Assembly (NCBI GenBank): GCA_035556515.1
Contig: DATMEO010000074.1
Location: forward strand, 1 to 22,595
Length of the DNA stretch: 22,595 bases
Origin: Gaiellasilicea sp035556515
GTDB taxonomy: Bacteria; Actinomycetota; Thermoleophilia; Gaiellales; Gaiellaceae
Reading direction: 5' to 3'
Numbering within the stretch: the first letter of the stretch is position 1; every line of letters begins with the position of its first letter. A program made the position numbers and the translations under genes. Below the pieces are notes generated by a model that did not search any database, was not told the DNA's origin, and saw nothing but the letters and a program-made list of their open reading frames with translations. Of the stretch, positions 1 to 5,944 are shown one piece after another.

Positions 1-47
1 GGAGTGCCCATGCGCCGCAGCAACGACCATCTTCCCTGTCGTGCCAT
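1..47 (-). CDS. Possible 5' end of a gene leaving the window at the left edge
   Basis: A minus-strand promoter-like sequence lies just upstream (75-103). Two ATG codons follow it, at 47 (preceded by a G-run, 50-55, that could act as a Shine-Dalgarno site) and at 30. Both frames stay open to the window edge, but only 10-15 codons are visible, so no product can be named. Which start is used, and whether this is a gene at all, cannot be decided here. Confidence 0.25.
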   Translation of the reverse strand, partial: MARQGRWSLLRRMGT

Positions 48-74
48 ATCCCCCCGATTTCCGGGCTTTCCTCG

Positions 75-103
75 AAGCTACTGCGGTTTTTGAGGTCTGT
101 CAA
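75..103 (-). promoter_or_regulatory. Sigma-70-type promoter directed out of the left edge
   Basis: On the minus strand a perfect -35 TTGACA (98-103) is followed after 17 nt by TAGCTT (75-80). It lies immediately beyond the hairpin that follows the repeat-protein gene, so it probably starts the next transcription unit to the left. This is the closest match to the housekeeping consensus that I found in the window. Confidence 0.5.
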
Positions 104-113
104 CGAGGCGCCT

Positions 114-150
114 CGCCCCGCAGGCCGGTCCGGAGCCGGCCTGCGGGGCG
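114..150 (-). terminator. Strong GC hairpin downstream of the 12-repeat protein gene
   Basis: A perfect 15-bp stem (114-128 pairs with 136-150) with a 7-nt loop begins 12 nt after the TAG stop at 162. No U-tract follows on the minus strand, so this is a hairpin-only (I-shaped) terminator or an mRNA 3'-end stabiliser rather than a classical intrinsic terminator. Confidence 0.6.
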
Positions 151-161
151 ATGCCTGTGGT

Positions 162-3100
162 CTAGATCGCGTGTGACCTCCCGGTTGCGTTCTTCGCGGC
201 GAGTTGAAGCGCCGCCGACAGGCCGATCGCGAGCTGGTGGTTCTTTGCCGACTGGCCGACTGCCTGCGTGCCGCCGCCACCGGCCTGACCCTGATCCGCG
301 TCCTGGAAGAGCGCGTTCAGGTTCAGCGCCGGCGCCGACGAGCGCGCCGAGTTGGACTGGTCGACCGAGCCGCCGGAGCCGTAGCTGCCGACGCCGACGG
401 GCGTGTTCGAGTTGCCGCCCGACGGGCAGCCGCACTTGTCGCGTCCGAAGGCCTGGATGGCCAGCGAACCCGCGAATGCGCCCTGCTCGTTCTTCGCTTC
501 CTGACCGATCGCCTGGATGCCGGTCCCGTCATGGCAACCGCACTCCTTGCTGCGGCCGCCCTGATCCTGGTCGGCGTCCTGCTTGGTCAGGTTGATGTTC
601 AGCGCGGTCGCATCCGACTCGACGCTGTTCGACTGCGTGACGTCGCCACCGTCGGCCTTGCGGTCACCCTTGTAACCGTCGGCCTTGCGGTCGTCCTTGT
701 GCCGATCCGCCTTGCGGTGGTCGTCGCCTCCTACCGCGACCGGGCTGTTCGTGTTCGAGGCGCCGAACTGCAGCGCCGCCGAGAGCCCGATCGCTGCCTG
801 CTCATTCTTCGCCGACTGGCCGATCGCCTGGATCGCGATCCCGCCGCCGCCGGACTGCTCCTGATCCGCGTCCTGCTTCAGCGCGTTCAGGTTGGCAGCC
901 GTGGCGTCGGAGTCGACGTTGTTCGACTGGTCGACGGACCCGCCGTCGCCCTTGCTGTCCACGCGGACCGGAGCGTTCTCGTTGCTCGCTCCCGCCTGCG
1001 CTGCCAGCGACGCGGCCAGCGCGCCCTGCTCACTCTTCGCCTCCTGGCCGATCGCCTGGATGCCGGTTCCGTGGCAGCCGCACTCCTTGTCGCGGCCGCC
1101 CTGATCCTGGTCGGCGTCCTGCTTCGTCAGGTTGACGTTGAGCGCCGTGGCGTCCGAGTCGACCGAGTTCGACTGCGACACGTAGCCGCCGTCTCCCTTG
1201 CTGTCGACACGAACCGGCGTGTTGCTGTTCGAGGCGCCGTGCTGCAGCGCCGCGGACAGACCGATGGCGGCCTGCTCGTTCTTGGCCTCCTGGCCGATCG
1301 CCTGGATGCCACCCGAGCCGGACTGCTCCTGATCCGCGTCCTGCTTGAGCGCGTTCAGGTTGGCAGCAGTCGCGTCGGAATCGACGCTGTTCGACTGCTC
1401 GACCGAGCCGCCGTCTCCCTTGCTGTCCACGCGAACCGGTGCGTTGTCGTTGCTTGCACCGTGCTGGAGGCCGAGCGAGAACGCAGCTGCGCCCTGCTCA
1501 CTCTTCGCCTCCTGGCCGATCGCCTGGATGCCGTCCGAGCCACAGCCGCACGAGGATCCGTGCTTGGCCTGGTCGGCGTCCTGCTTCGTCAGGTTTGCGT
1601 TCAGCGCCGTCGCCTTCGAGTCGACGCTGTTCGACTGGGCGACGTCGCCGTCATCGCCCTTGCTGTCCACGCGCACCGGCGTGTTTTGGTTCGATGCGCC
1701 GGACTGCAGCGCTGCCGAGGCGGCCAGCGCGTCCTGCTCGTTCTTGGCCTCCTGGCCGACGGCCTGGGTGCCGGAGCCGGACTGGCCCTGACCGGCGAGC
1801 TGCCAGGTCAGGTTCAGGTTCCCGGCCGCCGCCTTCGAGTCGACGCTGTTCGACTGCTCGACGGAGCCGCCGTCGCCCTTGCTGTCGACGCGAACGGGAG
1901 TGTTCGTGTTCCCGCTCGAGCCGCAGCCGCAACGGTCATGGCCGCCGGACTGGGCCGCCAGCGACGCAGCCGCTGCGGACTGGTCGTTCTTGGCCTCCTG
2001 TCCGATTGCCTGGGTGCCGCCGGCTTCGCAACGGCAGTCGCCGCCGCGCTGCTCCTGTTCGGCCTTCTGGCCGGTCAGGTTGACGTTCAGCGCCTTCGCT
2101 TTCGAGTCGACGCTGTTCGACTGGTCGACGTCACCGTCGTCGCCCTTGCTGCCGACGCGGACCGGGGTGTTCGTGTTGCTCGCCCCGGACTGGAGCGCCA
2201 CTGACAGCGCGCCTGCGGACTGCTCGCTCTTGGCTTCCTGGCCGATCGCCTGGATGCCGTCGGACGCGCAGCCGCACTCGCCCTTGCTCTTGCCGCCCTG
2301 GTCCTGATCCGCGTACTGCTTCGTCGCGTTCAGGTTGCCGGCGGCAGCCGACGAGTCGACGCTGTTCGACTGGGAGACGTCTCCGCCGTCGCCCTTGCTG
2401 AGGACGCGGACGGGGATGTTCGTGTTCTTCGCCCCGTCCTGCTTCGCTGCTGAGAGCGCGGTCGCCGACTGGTCGTTGTCGGCTTCCTGCCCGATCGCCT
2501 GGGTGCCACCCGAGCCGCCCTGGTCCTGGTCGGCCTTCTGGCCGGTCAGGTTCAGGTTTCCGGCCTTGGCCGACGAGTCGACGCTGTTCGACTGCGTCAC
2601 GTCGCCGTCCTTGCCGGGGCTGAGGACGCGCACGGAGATGTTCGTGTTCTCCGCACCCTTCTGCTCGGCGGCCGAGGCTGCGGCAGCGTGCTGCTTGCTG
2701 TCCGCGTCCTGGCCGACCGCCTGCGTTCCGGAGCCGCCCGCCGCAGCCTGCTCGGCGGACTGGCCCGTGGCGTTCACGTTCGCAGCCGTCGCGTCGGACT
2801 CGACGCTGTTCGTCTGCGTGACGTCGCCGTTGTCGCCAGGGCTCAGGACCCTGACGGGGATGTTCGTGTTGCTCGCACCGGACTGCTTGGCGTACGACAG
2901 CGCGGTCGCGGCCTGGCTCGAATCAGCCTCCTGGCCGGTCGCCTGCGTGCCGCCCGTGCAGCCGCACGAGCCGCTCTGCGTCTGGTCGGCCGACTGGCCG
3001 GTGACGTTCGCGTTCGCCGCCGTCGCATTGGAGCTGACGGTGTTCGACTGCGAGACGTCGCCGTTGTCGCCAGGGCTGAGGACGCGAACGGAGATGTTCT

Positions 3101-3269
3101 TGTTGGACGGTTGACTCTGCGAGGCGCCGGACTGCGCGCCCGCTCCCTGGGCATTGGCGGCTGCTTGCCCCGCCAGCTCCAAGGCCGAGTCACCCGGTGC
3201 AGCCGTCGCCTGGCCCGCGCTCACGAGGAGCCCGAGCGCAGCGGCAACGACCACAACGATGCGTCTCAT
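162..3269 (-). CDS. Exported 12-repeat Asn/Gln/Ser-rich surface protein
   Basis: A 1035-aa secreted protein of unknown function. Residues 1-23 are a signal peptide (MRR, a V/A/L-rich core, then a small-residue cleavage site near ATA-AP). Residues from about 56 to 1028 are twelve imperfect repeats. Each opens with N-x-N-x-P-V-R-V-x-S-x-G-D-x-G and continues V-x-Q-S-N-S-V-D-S, A-x-N-x-N, Q-x-A-D-Q and Q-A-I-G-Q-E-A-K-x-E-Q. The regular N/Q ladders suggest a beta-solenoid or amyloid-like fibre subunit, loosely recalling curlin or rodlin repeats; that is inference. Several units carry CGC or CRC cysteine pairs. The ATG at 3269 is chosen because it begins the signal peptide and follows GGAAGGAGAAGG; the frame stays open 126 nt further upstream without a better start. 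The neighbouring upstream gene shares the same motif, which supports a joint function. Confidence 0.85.
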   Translation of the reverse strand: MRRIVVVVAAALGLLVSAGQATAAPGDSALELAGQAAANAQGAGAQSGASQSQPSNKNISVRVLSPGDNGDVSQSNTVSSNATAANANVTGQSADQTQSGSCGCTGGTQATGQEADSSQAATALSYAKQSGASNTNIPVRVLSPGDNGDVTQTNSVESDATAANVNATGQSAEQAAAGGSGTQAVGQDADSKQHAAAASAAEQKGAENTNISVRVLSPGKDGDVTQSNSVDSSAKAGNLNLTGQKADQDQGGSGGTQAIGQEADNDQSATALSAAKQDGAKNTNIPVRVLSKGDGGDVSQSNSVDSSAAAGNLNATKQYADQDQGGKSKGECGCASDGIQAIGQEAKSEQSAGALSVALQSGASNTNTPVRVGSKGDDGDVDQSNSVDSKAKALNVNLTGQKAEQEQRGGDCRCEAGGTQAIGQEAKNDQSAAAASLAAQSGGHDRCGCGSSGNTNTPVRVDSKGDGGSVEQSNSVDSKAAAGNLNLTWQLAGQGQSGSGTQAVGQEAKNEQDALAASAALQSGASNQNTPVRVDSKGDDGDVAQSNSVDSKATALNANLTKQDADQAKHGSSCGCGSDGIQAIGQEAKSEQGAAAFSLGLQHGASNDNAPVRVDSKGDGGSVEQSNSVDSDATAANLNALKQDADQEQSGSGGIQAIGQEAKNEQAAIGLSAALQHGASNSNTPVRVDSKGDGGYVSQSNSVDSDATALNVNLTKQDADQDQGGRDKECGCHGTGIQAIGQEAKSEQGALAASLAAQAGASNENAPVRVDSKGDGGSVDQSNNVDSDATAANLNALKQDADQEQSGGGGIAIQAIGQSAKNEQAAIGLSAALQFGASNTNSPVAVGGDDHRKADRHKDDRKADGYKGDRKADGGDVTQSNSVESDATALNINLTKQDADQDQGGRSKECGCHDGTGIQAIGQEAKNEQGAFAGSLAIQAFGRDKCGCPSGGNSNTPVGVGSYGSGGSVDQSNSARSSAPALNLNALFQDADQGQAGGGGTQAVGQSAKNHQLAIGLSAALQLAAKNATGRSHAI
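186..3104 (-). repeat. Twelve tandem coding repeats of about 215-340 bp
   Basis: Each unit starts with codons for N-x-N followed by (S/P)-V-R-V. The later units alternate between a cysteine-containing type (CGC insert; units 7, 9, 11) and a shorter Gly/Ser type (units 6, 8, 10, 12), so a two-unit block seems to have been duplicated. Units 1-3 keep V-R-V-L-S-P-G, the form shared with the neighbouring gene; units 5-10 mostly have V-R-V-D-S-K-G. Confidence 0.85.
651..731 (-). repeat. 27-bp tandem repeat encoding a Lys/Asp/His-rich insertion
   Basis: Two full copies (651-677 and 678-704) and one diverged partial copy (from 705) encode 9-residue units of the form K-A-D-x-x-K-x-D-R. They lie inside repeat 11 of the exported protein, where the other repeats have only D-S-K-G-D-G-G. 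This looks like a local slippage expansion of the turn sequence. Confidence 0.7.
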
Positions 3270-3304
3270 CGATCCTTCTCCTTCCCTGCTTCTTGCGTCA
3301 ACAG

Positions 3305-3326
3305 GGCGGACTCGACCTAGTCCGCC
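3305..3326 (-). terminator. Intergenic hairpin between the two repeat-protein genes
   Basis: A perfect 8-bp inverted repeat (3305-3312 with 3319-3326, 6-nt loop) sits 23 nt after the stop of the 496-aa gene and 36 nt before the start of the 1035-aa gene. No U-tract follows. It could be a partial terminator that sets the ratio of the two proteins, a processing site or an operator; the sequence does not decide between these. Confidence 0.4.
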
Positions 3327-3348
3327 GAAATCGCGAGAGCAGGGAGCG

Positions 3349-4839
3349 CTAGCCCGGGTGGTCGGGTGGAGGGTCAGGATCCTCGCCTGCGGCACGCACC
3401 TCGGCGGCGACCGAGCGCGATGCGTCGGCGAAAGCGAAGGCGAACGCGAACGCGGCGACCAGGAGCACGAAGTACCCCAGTCGGCCGTCGGAAGCGTTCA
3501 CGGGTGCAAAGCCGGCGGCGCTCGGCGCGGAGGCCTGTCCGCGCGCCGGAGCTTCGGAGCGCCGAGGCGCCGGGCGGAGCCGCGCCGGCTTCGGATCCGG
3601 CCGCGCCACGCGCGACGCGTCGGCCGACGCCTTTGCGAGCCGTACCGTGACCGCGACCGACGCGCGGAACCGGCCGCGCGCGGTGATATCACGCTGAACC
3701 GCAGGAGGCGCCTGCGGCAGCAGCACGCTCTGCGGCTCGGAGGCAGCCGTCGCGGCGCCCCTGGGCTCGCCGACGACGCAGCACTCGCCCTCGAACGGCT
3801 CCTCCGCCGGCTCGGCGCCCATCTGGGCGATGAACGCGAACGGCGGCGCCGGCGAAACGAGTGTCTCGAAGCCCACTGGCGCGCTTCCAGCCTGCGGCAA
3901 GGGCGACGCAGCCACCTCGACGCGGAGCGGCGGCAGTGCTGGGGCCAACACCACGACGGCGACGTTGTTGGTCTGTTGGACCGAGCCGTCGTTGCCCGGA
4001 CTGTTGATGCGGATCGAGATGTTGATATTGATCGGCCGATACTGCGTAACACCAGGTTGATACTGCGGCCTGCTTTCTCCCGTGGTATTCGTCGCCATTG
4101 AATCCGGGTTCTCGCAATTCCAGTCCCAGTTCCAGGTCCAGTTCTGCGTTCCGGCATCCGTCGGAACCGCTATTTCCGGAATTGCATCGCCGCAATTCCA
4201 TTCCCAGTTCCAGTCCCAACCCTCGCCCGTGGCTACCGGCTCAGCGGTCGGCGGCTGCGGCGTCGGCTCGGCCGTCGGCGCGTCCGCAGCCGGTATCGGC
4301 TCCTGATACTGCGGCGGCTCCGGCTGATACTGAGGGGCGGTTTCCGTGGCCGAACCGGCGCCGATCGCGACGCCGGCGTTCACCTGCTCGACCGAGCCGT
4401 TGTCCCCCGGGCTGTTCACCCGCACGGACACGTTCACGTTCGTCGGCTCCGTCTGCGTGACCGCCGGTGAGGGCGGGGCATCCGGCGTCGGGCTCGCGGC
4501 AGGCACGGCTTCAACAGGTGCTTCCACAGCCGGCTCGGGGGGCGGTGCGGCGACCGCCCCAACCGTGACCGGCTCCGCGGCAGTCGTTTGGGCGGGAACT
4601 GCCGGAAGAGCGGGAGCTGCAGGAGGAGCGGTGGGCAGGTCGACCGCGGTCAGAGGATCGAGCTCAGTCAGGCCCGTTTCCTCGAACACCGCGGTCGCGA
4701 CCTCCGTCAGATCGGGGACGGCCGGAACCGGCACGCCGCTCTCCGCGCGAGCAGGGGAACTCGTGGTGGCAGCGAGACCGAGGACCGCAAGGCAGAGAGC
4801 CGCCCGGCGGGCCGGTGTTCCCGATCGTGAACTCCTCAC
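3349..4839 (-). CDS. Membrane-anchored surface protein with mirrored repeat core and Trp/Asn motifs
   Basis: A 496-aa exported protein of unknown function. A signal peptide (about 1-32, ending S-P-A-R-A) leads into a Pro/Ala-rich stretch. The core is mirror-symmetric: motif N-V-N-V-S-V-R-V-N-S-P-G-D-N-G (134-148), PQYQ repeats (169-179), W-D-W-N-W-E-W-N-C (208-216), then W-T-W-N-W-D-W-N-C (234-242), PQYQP (258-262) and a second N-I-N-I-S-I-R-I-N-S-P-G motif (271-282). Residues 454-471 form a single hydrophobic helix followed by a short charged tail, so the C-terminus is probably membrane-anchored. The start is GTG (4837-4839) with no Shine-Dalgarno sequence, which fits a leaderless or near-leaderless mRNA from the promoter at 4850-4875. 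The shared motif links it to the downstream 12-repeat protein, 79 nt away; the two may be co-transcribed. Confidence 0.8.
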   Translation of the reverse strand: MRSSRSGTPARRAALCLAVLGLAATTSSPARAESGVPVPAVPDLTEVATAVFEETGLTELDPLTAVDLPTAPPAAPALPAVPAQTTAAEPVTVGAVAAPPPEPAVEAPVEAVPAASPTPDAPPSPAVTQTEPTNVNVSVRVNSPGDNGSVEQVNAGVAIGAGSATETAPQYQPEPPQYQEPIPAADAPTAEPTPQPPTAEPVATGEGWDWNWEWNCGDAIPEIAVPTDAGTQNWTWNWDWNCENPDSMATNTTGESRPQYQPGVTQYRPININISIRINSPGNDGSVQQTNNVAVVVLAPALPPLRVEVAASPLPQAGSAPVGFETLVSPAPPFAFIAQMGAEPAEEPFEGECCVVGEPRGAATAASEPQSVLLPQAPPAVQRDITARGRFRASVAVTVRLAKASADASRVARPDPKPARLRPAPRRSEAPARGQASAPSAAGFAPVNASDGRLGYFVLLVAAFAFAFAFADASRSVAAEVRAAGEDPDPPPDHPG

Positions 4840-4849
4840 ATAGAGACAA

Positions 4850-4875
4850 ATACCCCATTGCTATCCGACTGATCC
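4850..4875 (-). promoter_or_regulatory. SigB/SigF-like promoter of the repeat-protein genes
   Basis: On the minus strand GGAT (4872-4875), a 16-nt spacer and GGGTAT (4850-4855) match the general form of SigB/SigF-group promoters (G-x-x-T, spacer, GGGTAT). Transcription would begin a few nt before the GTG start at 4839. The divergent neighbour encodes a sigma factor of this group, so direct control by it is an attractive inference. Confidence 0.5.
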
Positions 4876-4925
4876 ATTTTCTTTTGGTTTTTTCGATTCG
4901 GACGATGCACCCGGGAAACTTCTTC

Positions 4926-4954
4926 TTGAATTACCGCGACTTGAACGCTAGTGT
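4926..4954 (+). promoter_or_regulatory. Promoter of the sigma factor gene, probably leaderless
   Basis: TTGAAT (4926-4931), 17 nt, TAGTGT (4949-4954), then 6 nt to the ATG at 4961. The expected transcription start falls on the A of the start codon, and no Shine-Dalgarno sequence is present. The 121-bp divergent intergenic region (4840-4960) is markedly AT-richer than its surroundings. Confidence 0.5.
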
Positions 4955-4960
4955 CGATAC

Positions 4961-5548
4961 ATGGCGGCGAACTCTCAGGAACTCCTGCGAGCGTGGTGCG
5001 ACGACCGCGACCGCGACGCCCGCGACCGGTTGATCGAGCTACACCTCCCCCTCGTCCGCGCACTCGCCCGCCGGTTCGCGTCCCGCGGCGAGCAGTTCGA
5101 GGATCTGGCGCAGGTCGGCGCCGTCGGCCTGATCAAGGCGATCGATCGCTACGACCCGGGCCGCGGCTCATCGCTGATGGCGTACGCCGTCCCGACGATC
5201 GTCGGCGAGATCCGGCGACACTTGCGCGACAGCACGCAGCCGCTCCGGGTACCGCGCGGAGACGCGGAACGGCGCGCCGTCGTCCGCTCCGTGGCGCTCG
5301 ACGCCGATGCCCCCTCCTCGCGCGACGCCGGCGCCGAGCGCGGGCTCGAGCTGGGCGAGGAGCGCGTTCTGATCGAAGCGGGGCTGCGGGCGCTGCCGCG
5401 GCGGCAGCGGCGCATCGTCCAGCTGCACTACTTCGCCAACCTGAGCCAGCGTGGTATCGCCAGCGAGCTCGGACTCTCGCAGGTGCACGTGTCCCGGCTG
5501 CTCCAGGACTCGCTCGGAAAGCTTCGACAGGAGATCGGCCAGACCTGA
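4961..5548 (+). CDS. SigB/SigF-type RNA polymerase sigma factor lacking region 3
   Basis: A 195-aa sigma-70 family protein. Region 2 spans about 26-92 (H-L-P-L-V-R-A-L-A, F-E-D-L-A-Q-V-G, G-L-I-K-A-I-D-R-Y-D-P, Y-A-V-P-T-I-V-G-E-I-R-R-H-L-R-D), which is the signature of the SigB/SigF/SigG group. Region 4 spans about 137-192 with the helix-turn-helix S-Q-R-G-I-A-S-E-L-G-L-S-Q-V-H-V-S-R-L-L. Between them only an Asp/Ala/Arg-rich linker is seen, where family members of about 250 aa have region 3. The protein is thus about 60 residues short in an ECF-like region 2 plus region 4 layout. No anti-sigma or anti-anti-sigma gene is adjacent. It is divergent from the repeat-protein genes, whose promoter looks SigB-like. 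It ends in TGA, one of two non-TAG stops here. Confidence 0.9.
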   Translation: MAANSQELLRAWCDDRDRDARDRLIELHLPLVRALARRFASRGEQFEDLAQVGAVGLIKAIDRYDPGRGSSLMAYAVPTIVGEIRRHLRDSTQPLRVPRGDAERRAVVRSVALDADAPSSRDAGAERGLELGEERVLIEAGLRALPRRQRRIVQLHYFANLSQRGIASELGLSQVHVSRLLQDSLGKLRQEIGQT

Positions 5549-5576
5549 AAGAGCGCGTGATATCGCGTTGAGAGTC

Positions 5577-5605
5577 TTGTGCAGATCGTTTCAAGAACCT
5601 AGAAT
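5577..5605 (+). promoter_or_regulatory. Promoter of the ribbon-helix-helix gene, probably leaderless
   Basis: TTGTGC (5577-5582), 17 nt, TAGAAT (5600-5605), then 6 nt to the ATG at 5612. There is no Shine-Dalgarno sequence. The geometry is the same as at the sigma factor gene, so this gene can be transcribed separately although it lies only 63 nt downstream of the sigma gene. Confidence 0.55.
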
Positions 5606-5611
5606 CAGCCC

Positions 5612-5944
5612 ATGTCCGCCGCGCCGTCGACGACGGAGCAGACGAAACGCGGAGCGAAGCCGGCTCCAAGTGGCCGCCTGCTCTTGCGCATGCCCGCCGC
5701 ACTCCACGCGGAGCTCGCCCGAACGGCCGAGCGCGAGGGCGTCAGCCTGAACCAGTTCATCACGCGGGCGCTCGCGGGCAAGATCGGCTGGGGGACGGAC
5801 GCGGACGACGAGTCGGCCTCGACGGCTGAGCCCGCGGACAGCCGCGCGAAGTTGATCGCTATCGCGCTCGTCGTGAACGCCACCGTGATCGGGCTGGCCG
5901 CGGTCGCGGCGATCGCGGTGCTCGTCCTCGCCTGGCGCGGCTAG
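5612..5944 (+). CDS. HicB/Arc-type ribbon-helix-helix protein with C-terminal membrane helix
   Basis: A 110-aa protein. Residues 21-57 read as a ribbon-helix-helix DNA-binding fold of the HicB C-terminal type: strand G-R-L-L-L-R-M, first helix L-H-A-E-L-A-R-T-A-E-R-E-G, turn and second helix S-L-N-Q-F-I-T-R-A-L-A. After an acidic linker (62-78), residues 81-107 form one long hydrophobic segment ending W-R-G, which looks like a tail anchor. No HicA or other toxin gene is adjacent, so a classical toxin-antitoxin role is unlikely; a membrane-tethered DNA-binding regulator is the more literal reading. Its TAG stop overlaps the stop of the convergent FAD oxidoreductase gene in a shared CTAG (5941-5944). 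Confidence 0.8.
   Translation: MSAAPSTTEQTKRGAKPAPSGRLLLRMPAALHAELARTAEREGVSLNQFITRALAGKIGWGTDADDESASTAEPADSRAKLIAIALVVNATVIGLAAVAAIAVLVLAWRG

Noticed and set aside
204..2204. Long open frame (666 codons) on the plus strand opposite the 12-repeat gene
   Set aside because: It is antisense to a repetitive GC-rich gene. Its translation is Arg/Leu/Val-rich without domains, signal or ribosome site, and it repeats only because the real gene repeats.
162..3269. Curlin (CsgA-type) assignment
   Set aside because: The N/Q spacing recalls curlin repeats, but the unit is about 75-95 residues rather than about 22, and no csg-type secretion gene is present; kept only as an analogy.
5549..5570. Short inverted repeat (CGCG-TGATAT-CGCG) after the sigma gene as terminator
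   Set aside because: The stem is only 4 bp and there is no U-tract; too weak to claim.
5612..5944. HicAB toxin-antitoxin system
   Set aside because: No HicA-like or other small toxin frame is adjacent, and the C-terminal membrane helix does not fit a standard antitoxin.
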